Shown: piece by piece, positions 1-7,204 of the stretch | Position numbering within the stretch: position 1 is the first letter of the stretch | How the letters are laid out: each line of letters starts with the position of its first letter | Origin: Chthonomonas calidirosea | GTDB taxonomy: Bacteria; Armatimonadota; Chthonomonadetes; Chthonomonadales; CAJBBX01 | Direction: 5' to 3' | DNA: 36,019 bases | NCBI GenBank assembly: GCA_020722705.1 | Contig: DYKI01000022.1 | Location: 5,679-41,697 of the forward strand | Notes under the pieces: model-generated | Told to the model about the DNA's origin: nothing | Database searches by the model: none | What the model saw: the letters and a program-made list of their open reading frames with translations, nothing else | Translations under genes and position numbers: made by a program

Positions 1-29
1 AACATTCGGGGTCAGCCACGTTGACCTCC

Positions 30-56
30 GGCTCGGCGGGAGCCTCGCCCTCCCGG
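30..56. repeat. REP-like dispersed repeat, copy 1
   Basis: A 27-base GC-rich unit that recurs at 12091-12117 with one mismatch (G38 here, A there). It contains overlapping inverted repeats: GGCTC at 30-34 with GAGCC at 40-44, and GGGAG at 38-42 with CTCCC at 50-54. Size, intergenic position and palindromic structure resemble REP elements mobilised by RAYT transposases. No transposase lies in the window, so that link is inference. Confidence 0.6.
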
Positions 57-187
57 TGGGCGCTCGACATTGCCGAGAAGTACAGGCCGATGGGACGGGC
101 GACGCGGGATGGCGTCGTTCGCCGTTTCGGCTTCCCGGCTGCCTCGATGCGGGTTGCGCCATCGAAACCCGGTTCGGTGCGCCGCCG

Positions 188-193
188 TATAAT
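188..193 (+). promoter_or_regulatory. Candidate -10 box of the lipoprotein gene
   Basis: A perfect TATAAT lies 20 bases before the ATG at 213, with a GC-rich sequence just after it. No convincing -35 hexamer stands 16-18 bases upstream. Similar boxes precede the genes at 5838, 17667 and 21634. Confidence 0.45.
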
Positions 194-212
194 CGGCGAG
201 GAGGGTATCGCG

Positions 213-1349
213 ATGAGACATGCATGCCTTGCGATCCTCATGGCTGGCGCGTTTCTGGCCCTCTCGGCTTGCGGGCGAGCGCAGGCGCCGCACGAGCCGG
301 TCTTCCGCGTGATCTTCCCCGATCCGACGGGCCGGAACGGGTTCGAGGAAGTGGTGCGTGCCGGCGACATGGTTTCCGGCATCGAACAGCTCGGGAGGGT
401 CATGCTGCCCGACGCGACGATGAGCGCGAAGCGCGAGGCGCTCAAGCATCCCGACGTCGCCCAGGCCCTGAAGCTCCTTCGCGTCGGCCTCGCCAAGCCG
501 CTCATCTACCCGCGCAAGGGCGACGAGGCACGATTCCGCCTGCTTTCCCTGCTTCGCAACGTCGCGAGACTCCTTGGCATCGAGCAGACGATCCTCTGGG
601 CCGACGGAAAGACCTCCAGGGCCATTGACGCTATGCGGGACCTGCTGAGGCTGGGATACGCCGTCCAGGAAGGTGAGATGATCGCCAACCTGACCGGCGT
701 CGCCATGGACGCCATCGCTACCGGCCACGCGCGCAAGCGGATCGGGCAGTGGTCACAGCCGGACTGCGTCAAGATACGGCGACTGGCGGAGGAATGGCTC
801 GCGCTGCCGGATCCGGCCATAGCGGCGCTGACATGGGAGCGAGACGACATCGCTCGGAGCGCGCCCGAGATGGGCTTGACCCAACGAGGCGCGGTCGTCG
901 CGCTTCTGGCAGCGCGCTACGATGCGTTGATCGGCCAGTTGCGCATCGAACCGTGGAGACGGACCATGCCACGACTGTTGACCGGCGATTCCGCGGACGA
1001 GCGCATGGCCGATGAGCTCTGGAAAACCATGTCGTCCAGTTTCGAGCGCATTCTTGACAGGTGGACGTTGCAGATCGCGCAGATGCAGCTCTTCGGCGTG
1101 CATGCCTCGATTCGATGGCACTTGTGGGAGTACGGCAAGGTGCCGGAGACGCTGGACGAGCTCAAACTCGGGCGACTGGCGTTCGACCCGTTCACGGGCC
1201 TGCCACTCGAGTACAAGCCCACCGGGCGCGAGACCTACGAGCTGACGTGCGCCGGCCCATTCGAGCGCAGCTCCGATGGCCAGAGCACCGGACGGCGACA
1301 GCCCTTCAGCCTTGAGGGCCCGTTTCCGGGAACGGGTACACGCCCGTGA
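213..1349 (+). CDS. Predicted lipoprotein, family unknown
   Basis: A 378-residue protein of unknown function. The start at ATG 213 is chosen because a GAGGAGG ribosome-binding site lies 9-16 bases upstream and translation then begins with a short basic N-terminus, a hydrophobic stretch and the lipobox LSAC (Cys near residue 20). This indicates a lipid-anchored envelope protein; an upstream in-frame extension to position 21 reads through the repeat and is unlikely. The body is mostly predicted helical, with an LLRLGYAVQEGEMIANL-type segment mid-protein. The C-terminal part has an FDPFTGLPLEYK motif resembling the end of pilin-like or planctomycete/armatimonadete hypothetical proteins. No catalytic motif is visible. 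The 3' end overlaps the convergent gene at 1306-2022 by 44 bases, so the last 14 or so residues may be a poorly conserved extension. Confidence 0.7.
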   Translation: MRHACLAILMAGAFLALSACGRAQAPHEPVFRVIFPDPTGRNGFEEVVRAGDMVSGIEQLGRVMLPDATMSAKREALKHPDVAQALKLLRVGLAKPLIYPRKGDEARFRLLSLLRNVARLLGIEQTILWADGKTSRAIDAMRDLLRLGYAVQEGEMIANLTGVAMDAIATGHARKRIGQWSQPDCVKIRRLAEEWLALPDPAIAALTWERDDIARSAPEMGLTQRGAVVALLAARYDALIGQLRIEPWRRTMPRLLTGDSADERMADELWKTMSSSFERILDRWTLQIAQMQLFGVHASIRWHLWEYGKVPETLDELKLGRLAFDPFTGLPLEYKPTGRETYELTCAGPFERSSDGQSTGRRQPFSLEGPFPGTGTRP

Positions 1350-2022
1350 CCTGCAGGTAGCAGCGGTCCGGGTGCTTCTCCCAGTTGCGTGAGAGGCCAA
1401 TGCGCAGGTAGACCTCCGGCGCATCGAGCTTTTCGTTCACGGCGGCCTGGTTCGCGGCGTCGCCGAGTTCCCGCGCCAACAGGGCATCGCACCATCGCAT
1501 GAACGCCAGATCGGTAACCGGCAGCGAGTATTCGGCGCCCGACGCGTCGGTCACACGCAGACGAACTCGTGCTCTTCCGTCAATGCCCGCGCCGATGCGC
1601 TCGACGGCGAGCCGACGAGTTCGCACCGTCCCCAGTGATCGGGTTCCTTCGCCGCGCAGGATGAAGGTCCCCACGTCTTGCGTGATCGGAGCGCCGAAGA
1701 TGGAGGCGATATCGCGATCGGCTATCGCCTCCAGCCGCGACCGGGCCTCGCTTCGTTTAAGGCTCCCAACGTAGCGGATGGTGAACGGGTTGAACACGCA
1801 GTCCTCGGTATGCGGCGGGTCCGGCCTCGGTTCGCCGATCTCCAGCCGCACCACGGAAAACGCCCGGATCGTGTGGCCTCTGATGGAAGTGAGGTAATCC
1901 TCCCACAGGTTGCTCCCGTCCACGACAGGCCGTATGCATCGTCCGTCGGCATCCACGCCGGCGATGCAGATGCGCCTCTCGTGCATGCGCGTCACATCGG
2001 TGAGCGTTAGGTCCAGCTTCAC
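1306..2022 (-). CDS. Predicted dual OB-fold domain protein
   Basis: A 238-residue protein read from GTG 2022. The GTG overlaps the TGA of the upstream DUF488 gene as GTGA, which decides the start and implies translational coupling. The N-terminus (DVTRMHERRICIAGVD, then CIRPV) and the following PPHTEDCVF and IFGAPI segments resemble the dual OB-containing domain family as I remember it. Such folds usually bind nucleic acid or oligonucleotides. No nuclease or ATPase motif is visible. It is the last gene of a minus-strand operon with AMMECR1, RecQ and two DUF488 genes, so a role with those proteins on DNA or RNA is likely. The domain assignment is from memory of the family pattern and the function is inference. 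Its 3' end overlaps the convergent lipoprotein gene. Confidence 0.65.
   Translation of the reverse strand: MKLDLTLTDVTRMHERRICIAGVDADGRCIRPVVDGSNLWEDYLTSIRGHTIRAFSVVRLEIGEPRPDPPHTEDCVFNPFTIRYVGSLKRSEARSRLEAIADRDIASIFGAPITQDVGTFILRGEGTRSLGTVRTRRLAVERIGAGIDGRARVRLRVTDASGAEYSLPVTDLAFMRWCDALLARELGDAANQAAVNEKLDAPEVYLRIGLSRNWEKHPDRCYLQVTGVYPFPETGPQG
1319..1336. other. Perfect hairpin inside the convergent gene overlap
   Basis: CCCGTT and AACGGG form a perfect 6-bp stem with a 6-base loop. It sits inside the 44-base overlap of the lipoprotein gene and the dual-OB gene. It could help end transcription from either side, but it has no T-tract, so this is only a possibility. Confidence 0.3.
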
Positions 2023-2459
2023 AGGTGGCGGACCTCGAGGCCGGGCCACGCCTCCTCCAGAACGGATGCCACGACACCACGATGGCACCGATCTGCCGTC
2101 GGCTCGCTGCACAGCAGACAGCCATGGTCAAACTGCGCCGGATCGAGCGCCGCGGGTATCCCGCGTTCACCAAGCAGGGCACGGAAGGACAGCATGTAGG
2201 CGTCCCAGTCCTTCGACTGCCGATACGCGTTCAGCATTTCGTCGGTCGGGGCCAGCTCAAGCAGATGGCGGTAGGCACACCCATTCGCCAGCCGATCGAG
2301 GAAGTAAGGGAGGTCCTGCTGTTTGGCGAAACCCGCAAGCTGCCCGCTCGGCCTGAGGCGGATATCGAGCACCGTGCGGACTTCGTTGGCAGCCAGCGCC
2401 TCGAAGAAGCTCTGAGCCGTTCGACCAGAGAAGCCGATCGTGCATAAGACAATACCCAC
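2019..2459 (-). CDS. DUF488 family protein (first paralogue)
   Basis: A 146-residue DUF488 protein. The start is GTG 2459, supported by an AGGAGG ribosome-binding site at 2465-2470 with a 5-base spacer; that site overlaps the stop of the upstream gene. Family hallmarks visible are the N-terminal strand CTIGFSGR (residues 6-13), LDIRLRPSG (31-39), and the C-terminal CSEPTADRCHR (117-127), where the CSE and CHR residues are the conserved core. The biochemical role of DUF488 proteins is not established; the conserved Cys, Glu and His look like an active or metal site. It lies between a second DUF488 gene and the dual-OB gene and is joined to both by tight or overlapping junctions. It is shorter than its neighbour and clearly divergent from it. 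Confidence 0.85.
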   Translation of the reverse strand: MGIVLCTIGFSGRTAQSFFEALAANEVRTVLDIRLRPSGQLAGFAKQQDLPYFLDRLANGCAYRHLLELAPTDEMLNAYRQSKDWDAYMLSFRALLGERGIPAALDPAQFDHGCLLCSEPTADRCHRGVVASVLEEAWPGLEVRHL

Positions 2460-2469
2460 AGATGCCTCC

Positions 2470-3009
2470 TCAGAACAGTGACGGCTGGATCACCGTCGGG
2501 TCGTCGGCTTTGGAGCCGAGATGCCGCGCGCTGAAACGTCCCTGCTCCACCACGTGCATCACCTCGACGCTCGGATGCGCGCGCATGATGTAAGTGGCGA
2601 TGAGATGATGGCGGTGGCACTGTCGCGGGTCAGCCTCGCTGCACATGATGGCCGTCGGGCACCTGGCAGCTTCCCTGAGCACACGTTCGATGCCTTCCAG
2701 GAACCACGGCTTGCGCATGACGGCCGCATAGTCCACCTCATCGAGGTACTCCGCGCCCTCGGGCGGCAGCTCGCCCTTCCTGTAGCATGCGGCGTCAGTG
2801 GGACGCCCGCCCAGCGCCTTCCCCTCGTAGACATAGCGTATGCCTTCGCGCTCCAGGCGACCCGCAAGTTCGCCCTTGGAGAAATGCGGCGCATGGCGCG
2901 AGTATGGCGACGACCGCACATCCACCAGAGTGCGCACCCCGACATCCGCCAGCAGGGCCAGGAACGTCTCCATCGGCAGGACGGAGTGGCCAATCGTGTA
3001 GAGCTTCAT
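2470..3009 (-). CDS. DUF488 family protein (second paralogue)
   Basis: A 179-residue DUF488 protein. ATG 3009 is chosen because it overlaps the recQ stop as ATGA (3006-3009) and starts directly with the family's first strand, MKLYTIGHS. Other hallmarks are LVDVRSSPYSRHAPHFSK (residues 28-45), the GKALGG loop (63-68), and CSEADPRQCHRH (123-134). This one is closer to the family consensus than the gene at 2019-2459. Two different DUF488 genes side by side after a RecQ gene suggest either a heteromeric complex or separate substrates; this is inference. The function of the family is unknown. Confidence 0.9.
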   Translation of the reverse strand: MKLYTIGHSVLPMETFLALLADVGVRTLVDVRSSPYSRHAPHFSKGELAGRLEREGIRYVYEGKALGGRPTDAACYRKGELPPEGAEYLDEVDYAAVMRKPWFLEGIERVLREAARCPTAIMCSEADPRQCHRHHLIATYIMRAHPSVEVMHVVEQGRFSARHLGSKADDPTVIQPSLF

Positions 3010-4982
3010 GGACGAGTTGCTCCTCGGGACGTTGCATGGCGTCTGGTGATGCCGGCCTCGGCCCAGGCCAGAACTTCTGCGAAAGGATACCCCTCGACGC
3101 ATCCGAACATCGGATCGGAACGGAGCTTGGCATGCGTGGTTGCCGGACTCGCGAGTCCGCACAGGAACCGCGCGATCTGCCTCGGGCTGCCCAATGCATC
3201 CGGGTGCGCGGCGACAAGGTCGCGCAACGCTCCGACCTTGATGCGCGAGTCGAGAGACCCTCCGATGGAGCGAGGCGACAGACTTGCGGGAACGTGCGTC
3301 TCACACCACGAGCAATGCCCGCATGGCTCGGCCCTCATCTCTCCGAAATGCGCCACGAGCGCGTTGACCTGACAGCCATCGTGCGTTGCCAGCGCGAGCA
3401 CCTGACGAATACGCTCGATCTCTCTGGCCTCACGCCTGGTAAACCGTTCGATGAGATCGGCCGCGATAGCCTCCGGATCGTGGCACGATGACTCGACGAC
3501 GGTGAAGGTATGACGGACCTCCTCGGCCTGCAGATGGATGAGTCCCTGATCGCGAAGGACCTCAAGGCACCGGACGACGCGCTTCCTGTCCACATTCAGG
3601 GTGGTCGCTGCCTGTGCGGCATCGAGGGTCCACCAGCGCGCCCGACCTGACTTGCCCTTCCAGCACTGCCGCAACATGTCGGCGACGAACTCGCCCGGCT
3701 TGCCCGGAAACGATCCGACAATGTCGGCGGAGCCTGTCAGCGGTTGCAGGCGATAGACGGCGTAGCGCGGCGTGCCCTGGACGATCACTCCCAGCAGCTC
3801 GAGATAGGTCAGCGCCGTCTTGAGCACCAACTCCCGCATGTCGTGCTCAACCGTCCACTCAGACAGCGCCACCTCGAACGTCTCTTTTCTGCGCAGCACA
3901 TCGTCCACAAGGGATCGGACCGATTCGGGCGTCGGCGTGTCCCCATACACGAAGTTCTCCAGCGTGGGCACATCGTCGGGACACACGAACATCTCGACGA
4001 TGGCCGGAAGCCCGTCGCGGCCTGCGCGTCCAATCTCCTGGCTGTAGCTTTCAAGGCTCTTGGGCAGGTTGTAGTGATAGACGTAGCGCACCGACGCCTT
4101 GTCTATGCCCATGCCGAACGCGATGGTCGCCACAACGATACCCTGGTCAGAAGCGGTCCACCAGTTCTGAACGGCATTCCGACTGTCGGCATCCATCCCG
4201 GCGTGGTACGGTTGGGCTGACAAGCCCCGAGCGTTGAGGTAACTCGCCACAATCTCGGCGGTGCGCTGCAGGGTCACATAGACGATGGCTGAGCCGGGCG
4301 GCCTGCCGGCCAAGCGTTGGAGCAGGGCGGCATCGCGCTTTCCGGCCGGCAAGGGCGTTGTGAGGAGGCGCAGGTTCGGCCTGTAGAACCCGGTGACGAT
4401 CGCCGCGGCCTCCGGTATGCCGAAGCCCCGGCAGATATCGTGAACGACTTCGGGCGTCGCCGTCGCCGTTAGGGTCAGGACACGCTCGGCGCCGATGGTC
4501 CGGCACACCTGAGCCAGCTTCAGATAGTCCGGGCGGAAGTTGTGGCCCCATTCGGAGATGCAGTGGGCCTCGTCCACGGCAAACAGGGCGATCCTTGTCC
4601 GACACACGTCGGCCAGAAACAGCTCATTGGCGAACCGCTCCGGTGCGACATAGAGCACCTTCAGATCACCGTTTCGCATGGCTGCGCGGACGGCCTGAGC
4701 CTCCGTGGCGGTCAGTGACCCGTCCAAACGGGCCGCCGCGATGCCCCGCTCACGCAAGAAGTCAACCTGGTCCTTCATGAGCGCGATGAGAGGACTGACG
4801 ACCAGGGTCAGGCCGTCGAGCATCGTTGCAGGCAGTTGATAGCACAGCGACTTGCCCGCGCCTGTGGGGAACACCGCCAGAGCCGCGCGATGGCGCCAGA
4901 GAGCGCTCATGACTTCACGCTGGCCCGGTCGGTATTCATCGAAACCGAATACGGAGCGCAGCGCTTCACGCGGGTCGGTCAC
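3006..4982 (-). CDS. recQ: RecQ-type ATP-dependent DNA helicase
   Basis: A 658-residue superfamily 2 helicase that unwinds DNA 3' to 5'. Visible motifs: Walker A FPTGAGKS (38-45), DEAH box (137-140) followed by CISEWGHNFRPDY, and motif VI QEIGRAGRDG. A cysteine cluster CGHCSWC near residues 554-560 marks the RecQ zinc-binding part. The roughly 95 residues after the zinc site are not a recognisable HRDC domain but carry SPRQIARFLCGLASPAT, a C-terminal pattern of a RecQ subfamily. The start is GTG 4982, 6 bases after the AMMECR1 stop. Its stop overlaps the DUF488 start by 4 bases. The dedicated operon with two DUF488 genes and a dual-OB gene suggests a special role beyond general RecF-pathway repair; it may or may not be the only RecQ of this genome. 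Confidence 0.93.
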   Translation of the reverse strand: MTDPREALRSVFGFDEYRPGQREVMSALWRHRAALAVFPTGAGKSLCYQLPATMLDGLTLVVSPLIALMKDQVDFLRERGIAAARLDGSLTATEAQAVRAAMRNGDLKVLYVAPERFANELFLADVCRTRIALFAVDEAHCISEWGHNFRPDYLKLAQVCRTIGAERVLTLTATATPEVVHDICRGFGIPEAAAIVTGFYRPNLRLLTTPLPAGKRDAALLQRLAGRPPGSAIVYVTLQRTAEIVASYLNARGLSAQPYHAGMDADSRNAVQNWWTASDQGIVVATIAFGMGIDKASVRYVYHYNLPKSLESYSQEIGRAGRDGLPAIVEMFVCPDDVPTLENFVYGDTPTPESVRSLVDDVLRRKETFEVALSEWTVEHDMRELVLKTALTYLELLGVIVQGTPRYAVYRLQPLTGSADIVGSFPGKPGEFVADMLRQCWKGKSGRARWWTLDAAQAATTLNVDRKRVVRCLEVLRDQGLIHLQAEEVRHTFTVVESSCHDPEAIAADLIERFTRREAREIERIRQVLALATHDGCQVNALVAHFGEMRAEPCGHCSWCETHVPASLSPRSIGGSLDSRIKVGALRDLVAAHPDALGSPRQIARFLCGLASPATTHAKLRSDPMFGCVEGYPFAEVLAWAEAGITRRHATSRGATRP

Positions 4983-4988
4983 GCCCTG

Positions 4989-5636
4989 TCACTCCGCCAG
5001 ATCGGGATCCGCTTCACCGAAGTCGAGGGACTCGAACACCTCATACACCGTTGCCGGATCGCGCCACATATCGCCCGTTCGGTCGCCGGCCTTCCGGCTC
5101 AGATGTTCCAGGAACGCAGCGACGATGTCGGGAGAACCGGAGAAGTGCTCCCAGACCTTGGGCAGGTAGAGCGCTCGGCGCATGCCGTTGCGGATCAGCA
5201 CACCGTGGACGTAGGGCTTCAGTTTAGCGCGAAGGTCCGCCACGCCGTTCCACGGAAGGGGCCGCGCCGGCGTTAGAACAGATATCTGTATCTCCAGATC
5301 AGGGACCTCACCCGGAGTGACGGGCATGAACCTCGGGTCCTGCGTTGCCGATGCAACCGCGCTCTCGATGACAGCCCGCCATAGCTCCTCTGAGGTCCCG
5401 CGACTGCCGATGCAGCCGCGCAGTTCGCCATACCTGTACAGTGTCACGAAGCAGTCGGCTCGTTGGCGCAGTGCGGGCGCCAGCGCGCTCCTGTCAACGG
5501 ATGGTGTCCCACGTCCCGAGGCTGCCAGCTCAACGGCTTTGCGGGCCAGTTCGAGAAGCCGGCGCATATCGGCGGGACATAGCGCGGGTCGCTCAAACCT
5601 CCCGGCTTCAGACCGGTTGTCCTGTGTATCGCTCAT
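4989..5636 (-). CDS. amrA: AMMECR1-domain protein (AmmeMemoRadiSam system protein A)
   Basis: A 215-residue AMMECR1-domain protein. The hallmarks LRGCIGS (72-78), DPRF.PV (100-106) and DLEIQISVLTP are all present. In many prokaryotes this domain belongs to the AmmeMemoRadiSam set with a Memo-like dioxygenase and a radical SAM protein; neither is in the window. The exact reaction is unknown. ATG 5636 is chosen because an AGGAG site lies about 7 bases upstream; ATG 5651 in the same frame is an alternative. It is the first gene of the minus-strand operon and ends 6 bases before recQ. It may be functionally tied to the helicase and DUF488 genes or simply share their promoter. Confidence 0.88.
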   Translation of the reverse strand: MSDTQDNRSEAGRFERPALCPADMRRLLELARKAVELAASGRGTPSVDRSALAPALRQRADCFVTLYRYGELRGCIGSRGTSEELWRAVIESAVASATQDPRFMPVTPGEVPDLEIQISVLTPARPLPWNGVADLRAKLKPYVHGVLIRNGMRRALYLPKVWEHFSGSPDIVAAFLEHLSRKAGDRTGDMWRDPATVYEVFESLDFGEADPDLAE

Positions 5637-5815
5637 GCTGCACTCCTGCATCGCGCAACCGCGACCGTCCTGGCGATGACGGCGCCAATGCTGTCCGACC
5701 GACACCAGGGCTGCGCCGCCGATTCCGACTGAGCAATGGTTTGATTCGCCGCCGTAAGCCGGGTGTCCTGCCTCAGCATGCCATCGCGGCGCCTCTCCGT
5801 TGAGATAGCCTGCGG

Positions 5816-5821
5816 TACAAT
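5816..5821 (+). promoter_or_regulatory. Candidate -10 box of the first phosphohexomutase gene
   Basis: TACAAT lies 16 bases before the ATG at 5838, followed by a good GGAGGA ribosome-binding site at 5829-5834. The transcript would have a very short leader. A TTGAGA at 5800-5805 is too close to act as the -35 box. Confidence 0.35.
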
Positions 5822-5837
5822 GCGAGCCGGAGGAACC

Positions 5838-7202
5838 ATGCGTCAGCTCAAGATTGGCACATCTGGGGTCAGGGGCGTTGTCGGTGATGCGCTCATTCCC
5901 GAGCTCGTGGTGAACTTCGCGTGCGCATTCGGTGCGTACTGCGACGGAGGGATCGTCATCGTCGGCCGCGATACACGTCCGTCATCGGTAATGATGCGGT
6001 CGGCAGTCCTTGCCGGTTTGATCGGCTCGGGCTGTGAGGTGGTTGACATCGGGGTATGCACGACGCCGGCGGTGGCTCACACCGTTCGCAGCACCGGGGC
6101 AGCCGGCGGCATCTCGGTGACCGGCAGTCACAACGACGCTCGGTGGAACGCCCTGAAGTTCATCGGACCGGACGGCGCGCTGCTCAACGCCGCCAACACC
6201 GAGGAGGTCCTTGATATCTACCATGCCTCGGCGTATGTGCGCGCGCCATGGTCGGCGATTCGGCGCGTCCGTGATGGCTCCGATGCGCAGGCAGGGTATG
6301 TTCGATCGTTGCTGGCCTGCTTGGACGTGGATGCCATCAGGGCACGTCGTTTCCGCGTCGCGCTTGACTACTGCAACGGAGCGGCCATCGCCGCCGGCGC
6401 AGAGATGATGGAAGCCCTGGGGTGTCAGGCAGTGCCCCTCAATGACGAACCGAGCGGCGAGTTCGCCCATGCGCCTGCCCCTTCGCGCACGAACATGCGT
6501 CAGCTCGCCGCACTGATGCGGGGCATTCCCACCGATATCGGGGCTGCGCTGAATGTTGACGGCGATCGAATCGGACTCGTGCTCCCTGACGGCACGCCGC
6601 TTTCCGAGGAGTATGCACTGCCTATCGCCGCGCGCAGGGCGTTTGCCGGGCGGCAGGGACCGGTTGTGACCAACCTGTCCACGTCCCGTATGGTCGAGCG
6701 CATCGCGAGGAAAGCGGACCGGGCCTGCATCCGCACGGTTGTCGGCGAAGCTCACGTTATGGACCGAGCGTTGACGGAGGGCGCAGCGATCGCCGGCGAA
6801 GGCAACGGAGGAGTGGCGCCGCAGCCCTACGCGACCACATTCGATGCGCTGCTCACGCTGGGCACGATCCTTGAGACCATGGCGGTCGAGCGCTGCTCGT
6901 TTGCCGACCTCTGCGGCGACGTGCCCGAGCTGCACATGCGCAAGGGCGAGCTTGCCATACCGCCCGACCAGGTGTACCATGTCCTCGACGGCTTTCGAGA
7001 GCGCCACAGCGACGCCGAAACCGACCTGACCGACGGTGTCCGCTTCTCATGGCCGGATGCATGGCTGCACGTCCGGGCCTCGAACACCGAACCGCTGCTC
7101 AGGGTGATCGCCGAGGCTGACACCGCAGAGCGTGCGGACGAGCTATTCGATGAGACCATCGCGCTGGCACGAAGGGCTGCGCTGGCCCATGGGGTCCGTT
7201 AG
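5838..7202 (+). CDS. Phosphohexomutase, GlmM-like, with altered metal loop
   Basis: A 454-residue member of the alpha-D-phosphohexomutase family, which moves phosphate between C1 and C6 of hexose phosphates. ATG 5838 is chosen for the GGAGGA site 4 bases upstream and because the protein then opens with the family's KIGTSGVRG. Visible motifs: phosphoserine loop TGSHN with Ser97, sugar loop GEGNGGV, and phosphate loop RASNTEPLLRV near the C-terminus. GEGNGGV is typical of the archaeal-type GlmM subfamily. Two key positions differ from the norm: the metal loop is NVDGDR (Asn239 in place of the first Asp of DxDxDR), and Asp follows the active-site HN where Pro is usual. The next gene is a paralogue with canonical motifs only 2 bases away. 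It may have changed specificity, reduced activity or a regulatory role; this is inference. Confidence 0.88.
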   Translation: MRQLKIGTSGVRGVVGDALIPELVVNFACAFGAYCDGGIVIVGRDTRPSSVMMRSAVLAGLIGSGCEVVDIGVCTTPAVAHTVRSTGAAGGISVTGSHNDARWNALKFIGPDGALLNAANTEEVLDIYHASAYVRAPWSAIRRVRDGSDAQAGYVRSLLACLDVDAIRARRFRVALDYCNGAAIAAGAEMMEALGCQAVPLNDEPSGEFAHAPAPSRTNMRQLAALMRGIPTDIGAALNVDGDRIGLVLPDGTPLSEEYALPIAARRAFAGRQGPVVTNLSTSRMVERIARKADRACIRTVVGEAHVMDRALTEGAAIAGEGNGGVAPQPYATTFDALLTLGTILETMAVERCSFADLCGDVPELHMRKGELAIPPDQVYHVLDGFRERHSDAETDLTDGVRFSWPDAWLHVRASNTEPLLRVIAEADTAERADELFDETIALARRAALAHGVR

Positions 7203-7204
7203 CC

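Noticed and set aside
5982-7007. Minus-strand frame of 341 codons inside the first phosphohexomutase gene
   Set aside because: Antisense shadow; the plus-strand protein has all family motifs.
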